A DNA stretch of 64,000 nucleotides from JAXDMK01 sp963765955 (lineage in GTDB: Bacteria; Actinomycetota; Acidimicrobiia; Acidimicrobiales; AC-14), in the NCBI GenBank assembly GCA_963765955.1, contig CAVXYA010000002.1:1302001-1366000 (forward strand), given 5' to 3'. Shown one piece after another: positions 36,579 through 45,289 of the stretch. The stretch's first letter is position 1. Every line of letters starts with the position of its first letter. The notes below the pieces were generated by a model. That model was given only the letters and a program-made list of their open reading frames with translations, made no database searches and was not told where the DNA came from. A program made the translations under genes and the position numbers.

Positions 36579-36815
36579 ATGGCACGAATTCGAGTGAGCA
36601 CGACCGTCGACGAGGAGCTGTTGGGTGAGGCTCGGGGGCTGTGCGGCGCTGTCACGACCGCGGCCCTGCTCGATCAGGCGCTCCGGGCGCTGGTGGCCCG
36701 CCACCGCGCGACCCAGATCGACGCGTCCTACGACGTGTACGACGAGCGCCCACTCCACGAGGCCGACGCCTGGGGCGACCTGGCGTCGTTCCGGGAGGCG
36801 GCGGCGGCTTCGTGA
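36579..36815 (+). CDS. Antitoxin, VapB/MazE-like
   Basis: This 78-residue protein has a short N-terminal ribbon (MARIRVSTTVDEELLGEAR) followed by a helical segment (TTAALLDQALRALVARH), as in ribbon-helix-helix antitoxins that bind their own promoter, and an acidic C-terminal tail that would wrap the toxin. The ATG at 36579 begins the DNA-binding ribbon directly; in-frame codons upstream look non-coding. Its stop overlaps the toxin start by 4 bases (GTGA). Confidence 0.85.
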   Translation: MARIRVSTTVDEELLGEARGLCGAVTTAALLDQALRALVARHRATQIDASYDVYDERPLHEADAWGDLASFREAAAAS

Positions 36816-37141
36816 CGGCTCTGCCTGGAAGGGGTGAGCTGTGGTGGTGCGAGCTACCCGAGATCGGCCGGCGGCCGGTTGTGATCCTGTCCCGCGACGC
36901 CGCCATCCCGCGGCTCCGCCGCGCCCTCATTGCGCCGTGCACGACGACGATCCGGGGGTTGCCGAGCGAGGTCCTGCTCGAGCCGGGGGACGATCCCGTT
37001 CCGCAACGGAGCGCCGTCAATCTGGATTCCGTCGAGAGCGTCTCTGTCGCCGTGCTGGTCCAGAGGCTCGGCACGCTGAGCGATGACCGAATGCGCGATG
37101 TGTGCCGAGCGCTCGCAGTAGCCGTCGACTGCACCGATTGA
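36812..37141 (+). CDS. Toxin, MazF/PemK-like endoribonuclease
   Basis: This 109-residue protein matches the MazF/PemK fold: RGELWWCELPEIGRRPVVILSRD at the N-terminus, then LIAPCTTTIRGLPSEVLLEP, SAVNLDSVESVSVAVLVQRLGTLS. MazF toxins cut mRNA and are neutralised by the antitoxin just upstream. The arginine in RRPVV and the threonine/serine near CTTTIRG are the usual active-site positions. Translationally coupled to the antitoxin by the GTGA overlap. Confidence 0.88.
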   Translation: MTALPGRGELWWCELPEIGRRPVVILSRDAAIPRLRRALIAPCTTTIRGLPSEVLLEPGDDPVPQRSAVNLDSVESVSVAVLVQRLGTLSDDRMRDVCRALAVAVDCTD

Positions 37142-37455
37142 GGAGTCGGCGCTCTCCTCCTCTCGCGCCGACGTCCGGAATTGCCGGCGGTGCGCTCGCC
37201 GACGCCAGACCAGAGGATCCCGCCCGACTCCGTTCGCAGTCGTCGCGGTGGGTTGCGGTCAAGGGTCACAGGGTCCCCAGCGCGTAACTGGGAGGCGAAG
37301 TGCGCTTGCGGTCGCCACCGACGGTCGGTGGTGACGAATCGTCGTGAGCGCTCCTCACCGGGTCGTTGAACCGGTGGGGCGGCCGGCAGCCGGCTTTCCG
37401 CGGTCATGCTACTTGGGCGAATGCCTTAGTTTCGCGATACGATATTCTCCTCTCT
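37142..37455. other. Intergenic stretch between two toxin-antitoxin-like modules
   Basis: I see no supported gene in these roughly 310 bases. The last 50 bases are A/T-richer than the surroundings and probably carry the promoter of the next small gene. Confidence 0.35.
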
Positions 37456-37708
37456 GTGGAGATCTATGCCTCCGCACTCAGGCATGGGATTGATGTTGCA
37501 GACATCAAGCACGCCGTTGACCACGCGTTTGCCGCCGGCGACGAGGAGGACGGGAAGGTGCTCTACCTCGGACCCGACCGAGCTGGGAATCTCCTCGAGG
37601 TCGTGTCCGTGCTGCGTGACGACGGAACCGAGATTGCCATCCACAGCCATGAGGATGCGGCGGATGTACGAGCCCTACCTCCGAGAAATGGGAGAGGTCG
37701 ATGAGTGA
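37456..37708 (+). pseudogene. Small toxin-like protein, frame broken near its end
   Basis: From the GTG at 37456 the product begins VEIYASALRHGIDVADIKHA and continues with GKVLYLGPDRAGNLLEVVSV and TEIAIH, which matches a small actinobacterial protein family that usually ends in an A-M-K/R-M-R-x-x-Y pattern. That ending (AMRMRRMYEPYL) is present but in the next frame; an extra base at about 37645 separates the two. Without it the protein would have 83 residues and overlap the next antitoxin-like gene by 8 bases. Treated as a toxin-type partner on context only. Sequencing error or true inactivation. Confidence 0.55.
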
Positions 37709-37979
37709 CGACAGGACGCACGGGGGATCGAAGACCGGCGTGCCGCTCACCGACGAGGTGCTGCAGCGGATGGCATGCGAGGCTGAAGCTGGCCTTGACG
37801 TCGCCACGCTGAAGCGCCGGCCTGGCAGACCGGCAATGGGCTCGGGTCCCGCCGACTCGCTCCCCGTGCGGCTGGATCCCGAACTACGCAAAGCGCTCGA
37901 CGACCGAGCCGCGGCCGATCAGACAACCGCCTCCGACGTAGTCCGCGAGGCTCTTCGCCGATACCTCAAGGTGAGTTGA
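37701..37979 (+). CDS. Ribbon-helix-helix (CopG-like) protein, probable antitoxin
   Basis: This 92-residue protein ends with a ribbon-helix-helix fold (SLPVRLDPELRKALDDRAAADQTTASDVVREALRRYL) preceded by a basic, glycine-rich linker. Its ATG overlaps the 3' end of the toxin-like gene by 8 bases, the reverse of the classic antitoxin-first order but seen in several small modules. It likely binds DNA at its own promoter. Confidence 0.8.
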   Translation: MSDDRTHGGSKTGVPLTDEVLQRMACEAEAGLDVATLKRRPGRPAMGSGPADSLPVRLDPELRKALDDRAAADQTTASDVVREALRRYLKVS

Positions 37980-38424
37980 CGCTCCTGTCGGGTAGCCGAC
38001 TCAGAGTTCGCGGTGAGACCTCCGCCCCCTTCCCCTGCGAGGGCGAGCGGGAACGACGGCAATGCGCCGTTCTCCGCGATAACCGTGAGCGGCCAGTCTT
38101 GGGTAACCGGCAATCCTGCCTCGGGTGATCGGGCACCGGAGCTGTCTCGCTCCTCAGGGAGAACTCACAGTCTTCTCCCGCGGCGTCATCGTCGCCCCGC
38201 CTCGGGTAATCGCCCCCTGGAAGCCAAATCCGGTCCAGCACGTGGAACGAAACTCCAGTACCTGGCGAATGCCGGCCGGGCAATCAGCGACGGGCGAGTC
38301 CCGGCACTTTCCCCTCTAGTCGTTCAGCGGACCGTTTGGAAGCGCGAGCCGCCGCGGCGAGCCTGACCCAGGAAACCTGTCCAGAAGTCATCGGAATGCT
38401 GCCATAGGTGTCGCAGGGGGATGG
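37980..38424. other. Intergenic stretch before the second DUF222/HNH gene
   Basis: About 440 bases with mixed composition. No supported gene is seen; short open frames on either strand have no ribosome-binding site, no domain and no coding-like composition. Confidence 0.4.
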
Positions 38425-38444
38425 TAGAATCGAACGTATGATCG
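38425..38444 (+). promoter_or_regulatory. -10 box and degenerate LexA-like operator of the second DUF222 gene
   Basis: TAGAAT (38425-38430) sits 7 bases before the ATG at 38438, again implying a leaderless mRNA. CGAACGTATGATCG (38431-38444) overlaps the start codon and matches CGAAC-N4-GTTCG except for one base in the right half-site (GATCG). No clear -35 box is visible. Confidence 0.45.
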
Positions 38445-39674
38445 GCCTTCGGGTGGGCGAGCTGGTGGCGGGATTGGAAGAGGTGCTGGCCGAGCTCGAC
38501 CCCGAGGCGCTGGGTGCGAGCGAGTCGCTCGAGCTGATGGGCGCCTTCGCCCGCATGCAGCGCCTGGGGGCGGCGGGCACGGTGCTGTGTTCGCGGCGGA
38601 TGGCTGAATCCCAGGCCTGGTTCTCGACTGGCCATCGCTCGCCGGCGCATCTGCTGGCCGATGCCACCGGTGTCGGCGTCGGCCAGGCGGTGGACCTGCT
38701 GGAGGCGGCCGAGGCCATGCGGGCGCCTGCCGGCCACGGAGGACAGGTTCCGCTCCGGTGCGCTCACCGAGCGCCAGGCGGTGGAGGTGGCCACTGCCGC
38801 AGTCGCCGATCAGGGCTCGGAAGCGGAGCTGTTGGAGCTGGCCGAGGCCGGGTCCTTCCCCGAGCTGCAACGGGCGGCGGCCCGGGTGCGGGCGGCGGCC
38901 ACCGACGACGACGAGCGCCACCGCCGGGCGCATCGTCGGCGCCACCTGCGCCACTGGGTCGATCTCGAAGGGTCATTCCGCTTCTCCGGCAGCCTCACCC
39001 CCGAAGCGGGCGCCATCGTGCTGGCCGCCCTCGAGCCCCACCGCCAGGCCATCGCCCGACGGGCGGCGGAGGACCATCGGGGCCGGAGTCGCAAACGTCG
39101 GGATGCCGATAGCGCAGTGGTGGCCGACGCGCTGGTGGCCATGGCCCGGGCCGCGACCGCCGCCCAGCCCGCCGATGCCCTGCGACCCCCGTCGGCCATG
39201 ATCCACGTGCGGGTCGACCACGGTGCGCTGCGGCGGGGCCACACCGAGCGGGGTGAGGTGTGCGAGGTGCCGGGGGCGGGGCCGGTCACGGTGGGCTGGG
39301 TCAACAGCCTGCTGGCCGACGCCGTCGTGGCCGCGCTCGAGGTCGACGACGGCGAGGTGCGCAAGGTGGTGCACCTGGGCCGTGGCATTCCCGCCCGGGT
39401 GCGCACCGCGCTGCTGGAGCGAGACCCGGTCTGCGTGGTGCCCGGCTGTGGCGTCGCCAACGACCTGGAGATCGACCACGTCCGCCCCGTCGCCGAGGGC
39501 GGCCGCAGCGAGCTGGCCAACCTCTGCCGCCTCTGCCGGTTCCACCACTACCTCAAGACCCACCACCGCTGGCGCGTCTCCCGGCGGGGCAAACGTTGGC
39601 TATGGGAGGGGCCCCACGGCCCCCCTCCCGACCCCCGGGCCCGCCAACCCGAGCTGACGGCCGCCTCGGGCTAG
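38438..39674 (+). CDS. DUF222 / HNH endonuclease domain protein (one frameshift)
   Basis: Read as one 411-residue protein. The DUF222 part begins VGELVAGLEEVLAELDPEAL and includes a LPATEDRFRSGALTERQAVE stretch; the HNH part ends with CVVPGCG, LEIDHVRPVAEGG and RFHHYLKTHHRW. The frame changes at 38720-38724, where CATGCGGGCGCCTG reads as one G too many; removing it joins AMRRLPATEDR. It is a paralogue of the gene at 13.6-14.7 kb, with the same domain order and metal-binding residues. Confidence 0.85.
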
Positions 39675-39677
39675 ACC

Positions 39678-39692
39678 GCGCCCGTCGGGCGC
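39678..39692 (+). terminator. Hairpin after the DUF222/HNH gene
   Basis: A 7-base inverted repeat (GCGCCCG and CGGGCGC around a single T) begins 4 bases past the stop codon. No T-tract follows, so termination activity is uncertain. Confidence 0.35.
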
Positions 39693-40080
39693 CCGGGGCC
39701 ACGAACGACCGTCACCGCGCCCATCGAGCATGGGGGCCCACCGGCGGCGATCGCTCTAGACCGTCGCCGGAGGGTCTCCGAGATGTGCCGGAGCATCGCT
39801 GGCGCCGTCGTGCTCGGCGATGAACCCTCGGTGGGCGTCGACGTCACGCCTTCCAGACATGCTCGGCGGCCAGGGGGTCTCCGGTAAGTGCCGATCCCCC
39901 TTGGCCCTGGCGGATGTCGCCGGTGCTTGGGAGCGACCGGTACCAACTCGGGCAGCGTTCGGAGAGCGATCCGGCGGGGTGACCGCAGGAACCGTGATCG
40001 CCTCGAGCGCCCGTCGGGGGCGCGAGCGCACGACACGACCTGGTCGGAAGCGGCTCCACCCGGCAGCGATACTGGCGGCC
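39693..40080. other. Intergenic stretch
   Basis: About 390 bases of high GC with no gene I can support; open frames crossing it read as shadow sequence. The promoter of the thioredoxin-like gene should lie near its right end. Confidence 0.4.
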
Positions 40081-40545
40081 ATGGAGCGGATCGTGGTGGT
40101 GGCGGTGGTCGTCGCCGCCGCCATCGTGCTCGCCCTCGTCGTCGAGCGGCGCCGGCCCGACGCGCCCACCCAGGGGGAGTGGCCCGTCCCCCGCCAGCTC
40201 GACCGGGCCGACTTCGACCGGGCGGACGCGCCCTGGCTGGTGGCCGTCTTCTCGTCCGCCACCTGTGACTCGTGCGCGACCGTCCTGCGCAAGTCGGCCG
40301 TGCTGGCCAGCGCCGAGGTGGTCGTGCAGGACGTCGAGGTCGGGGCCAAGGGCGACCTGCACAAGCGCTACGGCATCGAGGCGGTGCCCACCATCGTGGT
40401 CGCCGACGCCGAAGGGGTGGTGCGGGCCTCGTTCGTCGGTCCCCCGTCGGCCACCGACCTGTGGGCGGCGGTGGCCGAGGTCCGGGAGCCGGGATCGAGC
40501 CCCGAGCCCCATCTCGGCCGCTCCGACGGAACCCCGGGCGACTAG
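40081..40545 (+). CDS. Membrane-anchored thioredoxin-like protein
   Basis: This 154-residue protein has one N-terminal anchor helix (VVVAVVVAAAIVLALVV) followed by a thioredoxin fold with the redox pair C-x-x-C in SSATCDSCATV (about residues 61-64), the expected cis-proline in GIEAVPTIVVAD, and a short acidic tail. It would act outside the membrane in disulfide exchange, probably reducing or oxidising exported proteins. Convergent with the FkbM gene, overlapping it by 4 bases. Confidence 0.85.
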   Translation: MERIVVVAVVVAAAIVLALVVERRRPDAPTQGEWPVPRQLDRADFDRADAPWLVAVFSSATCDSCATVLRKSAVLASAEVVVQDVEVGAKGDLHKRYGIEAVPTIVVADAEGVVRASFVGPPSATDLWAAVAEVREPGSSPEPHLGRSDGTPGD

Positions 40546-41399
40546 GCCGGCTGGCAGAGGACGTTCATGCTGCTCCCGTCCGGGATCCGGGCCCTGAGGG
40601 AGTCGGCGTCCACCGGCAGGGGCCGGCCGGTGCGGAGGTGCTCGATGCGATAGTCGTGGTCGACCAGGAAGGCGACGATCCGCTCGAAGCCGTCATCCCC
40701 CTCGTACAGGCACGGCGCCATCTCCATCATGATCCCCGGCCGCCGGCGGGCGATGGTGTCCGCCCCCCCGGCCAGCACGTCCGGCTCCGAGCCGTCCACG
40801 TCGAGCTTGACGAAGTCGACCCGGTCGATTCCCACGTCCGCCAGGTAGCCGTCGAGGGTGACGGGGCGGGCATCGTCGGTGCTCATCAGCCGTCCCCGGT
40901 GGACGGGGTGGAGTTGGGTCCCCGAGGCGAGGGGCCAGCTCGAGTAGATGGCGCCCGGCACGGTGGACTCGCCGGGCCCCACCAGCATCACCTGCTCAGC
41001 AGTCACCCGAGACGCCAAATCGGGGTTGAGGGCGAGGTTGGCCTGCAGCTTGGAGAACGCCCAGCCGGTGGGCTCGAAGGCGAACACCCGCCCGGAGTCC
41101 CCCACCGCCCGGGCCAGCGGCAGCGTGTGGGAGCCGACGTTGGCCCCGATGTCGAGGACGACGTCGCCGGGCGACACCAGCCGCCGGTAGCTCTTGGTCA
41201 CCGACGGCTCGAACGAGCCCAGCAGGTAGATCGACAGGTCGATGCCCTCCCGCAGGTCGAGCCGCCAGCGCAGCCCGCCGCGGCTCACCTCCACCTCCTT
41301 GTCCCGCCACGGCCCCCTCGCCAGGTTGACGACGTGGTAGGCGGCGCGGGCGCCCGCCATCATCGTGCGGGCGGGAACGGTGACGATCGGGACGCGCAC
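40542..41399 (-). CDS. FkbM family methyltransferase
   Basis: This 285-residue SAM-dependent O-methyltransferase has VVLDIGANVGSHTLPLARAVG (SAM-binding motif I), GRVFAFEPTGWAFSKL (motif II acidic residue), and VDFVKLDVDGSEPDVLAGG (FkbM motif with catalytic-region lysine/aspartates). FkbM enzymes methylate sugar hydroxyls. The GTG at 41399 starts 22 bases after the upstream methyltransferase's stop, so the two are co-transcribed. It is one of six FkbM domains in the right half of the window. Confidence 0.9.
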   Translation of the reverse strand: MRVPIVTVPARTMMAGARAAYHVVNLARGPWRDKEVEVSRGGLRWRLDLREGIDLSIYLLGSFEPSVTKSYRRLVSPGDVVLDIGANVGSHTLPLARAVGDSGRVFAFEPTGWAFSKLQANLALNPDLASRVTAEQVMLVGPGESTVPGAIYSSWPLASGTQLHPVHRGRLMSTDDARPVTLDGYLADVGIDRVDFVKLDVDGSEPDVLAGGADTIARRRPGIMMEMAPCLYEGDDGFERIVAFLVDHDYRIEHLRTGRPLPVDADSLRARIPDGSSMNVLCQPA

Positions 41400-41421
41400 G
41401 AGGAACGGCGGCAGGCCCGAC

Positions 41422-42677
41422 TCAGTCCGGGGGCGGGGGCGGCGCCTGCCGGGAGCGGACCGCCTCCCACAGGTCGTTCTCCAGCCGGTTGATGCGCTCG
41501 CCCTGGAGGCGGATGGCGTCCCAGATACGGCCGTTGAGCTCGGTGAGCGGCACCCCACCCGACCGGGTGGCGGCGGACACGCTGGAGTCCAGCTCCCACA
41601 GGGCGGTGAACAGGGCCTCGTCGACCTCCCGCTGGTGGACGGCGACCCGGCGCTGGACCCCGGCCGTCCCCAGCAGCTTGTCGACCACCCGCCGGCCGAC
41701 CTTGCCCAGCACACCCTTGGGCTGGCCCGCGTCGATGTCGACGCCGTCGTGCAACAGGCGCCCGGCCCGGTACAGGGCCGTCTCCGCCGTCTCGACCGGC
41801 GCCCCACCCCCGGCCGCGGTGGAGGCCGCCCCCGCGCGATGGGCACCACCTGCCCGTTGGACGCGACCGCTTCGGCGTCCGCCGCGCGCCGTCCGACGGC
41901 GGTCCGCTGGAGGAGCACGAAGTCCTGGTAGGCCATCGAGCGCTGCGGCAGGAAGGCGGCCACGGTGAACCACCTGCCCCAGTGCTCGAACACGTACCAG
42001 GGGGCGTGGAAGGTGGAGTGGTAGAAGTCGGGGAAGGGCCCGCCGGTGAAGGCGTCGTCCTTGATGAACGAGATGCCCCGGGCCCCCAGCTCCCGCCGGA
42101 TCACGCCCGGATCGCCGCCCCGGCCGGCCACCGCGTTCTCGAAGACGGTGAAGGCGGTCTCGCCGTGGATGCTGAGGATGGCGTAGCCGCCGGGCTTGAG
42201 GATCCGCCGCAGCTCGTCCAGCCACCGGTCCTGGTAGTGCTCGTCGATGTGGGTGAAGACGCTGTGGCTGAAGACGAGGTCGAAGTGCCCGTCGGGGTAG
42301 TCGAGGGGGGGCAGGGGCTGGTTGACCTTGAACTCGGCCCACGGGATGTTGTCCTGGGCCCAGGCCACCGCCCGCCCGTCGATGTCGACGCCGTGCAGCG
42401 ACGACCCCGCCTTCGCCAGGTGCTCGAGCCACAGGGCGATGCGCCCGCAGCCGCTGCCGAAGTCGAGGATGGTGGAGAACGTGGAGAGCGACCGCCCGAC
42501 CACGCCCAGCACCGCTTCCAGGTCGACCACCGACTGGTGGCCCGAGTTGTAGAACGTGGTCCGGTCGGTGAAGCCGGTGACGCGGTAGATCAGCTCGTCC
42601 CCCGGCCACGGCATGGTGGCGGGGTCGGGGATGCGCAGCTCCGGCGGGGCCGCGTCGACGTCCGGTTGCGCTCCCAT
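41422..42677 (-). CDS. Class I SAM methyltransferase with C-terminal extension (one frameshift)
   Basis: Read as one 418-residue protein. The methyltransferase domain (ILDFGSGCGRIALWLEHLA, HGVDIDGRAVAWA, FDLVFSHSVFTHI, ILKPGGYAILSIHG) is followed, after residue about 280, by a helical tail with DELAY- and coiled-coil-like sequence (VDEALFTALWEL, RINRLENDLWEAV) seen in glycan-associated methyltransferases. The frame changes at about 41829-41834; one missing C in the plus-strand CCCCC run explains it. ATG 42677. Divergent from the double GT4 gene. Confidence 0.8.
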
Positions 42678-42840
42678 GCTGTGGACAGCGTGGCCCATCG
42701 GCGGTCGGCCCACAAGAATCGCAGCCTGGCGCGCCGCCGCCGCGGTGCCTACTGTGGCCCCCGTACCGGACCCGTCCGCCCCCCCAGCCGGCGCCGGCGC
42801 CGCTGGGCGGCGGGGCGACACCGCCGGGAGACCTTCCCCA

Positions 42841-45289
42841 TTGCGCATCGCCATCGACCTCAGGATCCTCGCCGTCGGCCCGAGGCACATCAACCGCGGC
42901 ATGCCCCGGTTCACCCAGCAGCAGCTGCGCAGCGTGCTGGCCCTCGACCACGACAACGACTACCTGGTGCTGACCCGCCAGGGCGAGGACCTGTCGCTCA
43001 TCGACCCCGCCATCCGCACCGCCCACAACGCGACCGTCGTCCACCCACCGGGCTGGTCGATCGAGGAACCCGGGTTCCCGACGACGATGCTGCGCCGCTC
43101 GGCCGAGTTCCAGGACTGGCTGGTCGACCGCAACGTCGACCTGTTCCACGCCACCACCCCGTTCCTGTTCATCGACCCCTTCCTCCTCGACTTCGACGCC
43201 TGCCCCATGGTGGGGACGTTCTACGACGCCATCCCGATGATCTATCCGCAGCACTACCTGCCCGAGCCGTTCCGGGAGGCGTACCGGTGCTGCGTGGCCA
43301 CCGTGCAGCGCTGCGACCGGCTGCTGGCCATCTCCGAGTCGGCCCGGCGCGACGCCAGCGTCTACGTCGGCTTCCCGAGGGACCGGATCGACATCACCAG
43401 CCCCGTCGCCGACGACTGCTTCCGCCCCCTCGACGCCCGCCAGGCGTGGCCGGCCCTCGCCCGCCTCGGCGACCGGGTCCAAATCCCGGAGCAGTTCGTG
43501 CTGACGGTGAGCTCCACCCACCACAGCAAGAACGCGGAGACGCTGCTCAGGGCCTTCGCCGCCCTCGACCAGCGGCTCCGGGTGCGGTTCCCCCTCGTCT
43601 TCTGCTGCCACCTCGACGACGAGGGACGGGCCCTGGTCGGCGGCCTGGTCGACCGGCTCGGCATCACCGACGACGTGATCGTCACCGGGATGGTGTCCGA
43701 CGACGAGCTGGCCGCCCTCTACAACTCGGCCAGCCTGGTCGTCCACCCCTCCCGGTACGAGGGCTTCGGGCTGCCCGTGCTGGAGGCCATGCAGTGCGGG
43801 GCGCCGGTGATCACGACCACCGCCTCCTCGCTGCCCGAGGTCGGGGGCGACGCCGCGGTGCTGGTCGACCCCGAGGACGCGGCGGCCATGGCCGCGGCGA
43901 TGGCCAGCGTGCTCGACGATCCCGACCGGCGCCGGGAGATGGCCCGGGCCGGACTGGTGCACGCGGCCCGATTCACCCCGGAAGCGCTCGGGCGGGCCAC
44001 CCTGGACGGCTACGCCCGGACCGTCGCCGAGCCCGCGGCAGCGGAGCAGCAGCCCCGACCGGGGCGGCGGCGGCTGGCGGTGTGGGCGCCCCTGCCCCCC
44101 GAGCAGACCGGGATCGCCGACTACACCGTCGACCTGCTGGCCGGCCTCTCCCGGGAGGCCGACGTGGAGGTGTTCGTCAACGACGGCTTCCTGCCCGACA
44201 TCGACCTCATGACCCGCTACCGGGTCCACGAGCACCATGCCTTCGACCGGCGCCAAGCCCAGGCCGGGTTCGACGCCGTCATCTACCAGCTGGGCAGCTC
44301 GTTCTTCCACTGGTACATGCACGACGCCATGCCCCGCCACCCCGGGATCGTGGTCCTCCACGACCTGTCGTGGAGCCACCTGCTCTACGCCCACTCCGAG
44401 CTGCACGGTGAGACGGAAGCCTTCCGCGACGAGCTGGCCCGGCTCGAAGGCAGCCTCGCCCTCCGCTGCTTCGACGCCATCCAGGAGGAGGGTCCCCCGT
44501 CGTTGCGGGAGGAGTTCCTCGACGTCCACCCCATGCTGGGTCGCATCGCCACCAGCCCGGCGGTGATCGTGCCCTTCGAGGGGGCCCGCCGGGAGCTGGA
44601 GGCGAGGTACCCGGGGGCAAGGGTGCGGACCGTCGTGATGGGTGTGGCCGACCCCTACACCGGCCCGCCATGGCGGGACTGGGTCGTCGCCCGCCACCAC
44701 CTCCGCCTGCCCGACCGGGCCTTCGTGGTCGGGGTGTTCGGGATCGTCCACCAGAGCAAGCGGGTGGAGGCGGTCATCGCGGCCTTCCCCGCGGTGATCG
44801 AACGGCACCCCGATGCCGTCCTGCTCGTCGTGGGCCGGGCCCACGACCTTCGGTACCGGGCCCAGCTCGAGGACGCTGGCCCGTCAGGTGGGGGTCGAGG
44901 CCTCGGTGCGCTTCCTGGGCGAGGTCGACCGGCGGACGTTCGACGGCGCCCTGGTGGCCTGCGACGTGGTCGTGAACCTGCGGGAGTCGACGGTGACCCA
45001 CCTGTCGGCGACCCTCATGCGGGCCTTGGCCGCGGGCCGGCCGGTGATCGCCAGCGACGTGCCGGGATGGGATTTCCTCCCCATCGACGCCTGCCTCCAG
45101 GTCCCGGCCGGGGACGAAGCCGTGCCCGTCCTGGCCGACCACCTCTGCCGGCTGGGTGGCGATCCCGTCCTCCGCCGGCGCATGGGCGAGGCCGCTCGCC
45201 GCTACTTCGAGCAGGAGGCGACAGTGGAGGTCATGGCCCGGCGCTACCTGGAGGTCGTCGACGACGTGCTGTCCGAGGCCAACGCGTGA
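42841..45289 (+). CDS. Double GT4 glycosyltransferase (one frameshift)
   Basis: Read as one 815-residue protein with two GT-B (GT4) units. The first (residues about 1-400) has IAIDLRILAVGPRHINRGMP, TFYDAIPMIYP, LTVSSTHHSKNAETLLRAF and PSRYEGFGLPVLEAMQCG. The second begins RRRLAVWAPLPPEQTGIADYT and has VVLHDLSWSHLLYAHS, VFGIVHQSKRVEAVIAAF and a C-terminus with LRALAAGRPVIASDVPGWDF. The frame changes at about 44868-44874 (GAGGACGCTGG, one base too many). Start TTG 42841 sets the MRIAIDLR-type N-terminus; upstream starts exist but lack fold sequence. Confidence 0.8.

Noticed and set aside
37980..38424. Open frames before the second DUF222 gene
   Set aside because: They overlap on both strands with no ribosome-binding site, coding bias or known motif.
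39693..40080. A hidden gene upstream of the thioredoxin-like gene
   Set aside because: The open frames here have no plausible start, no ribosome-binding site and no recognisable domain.
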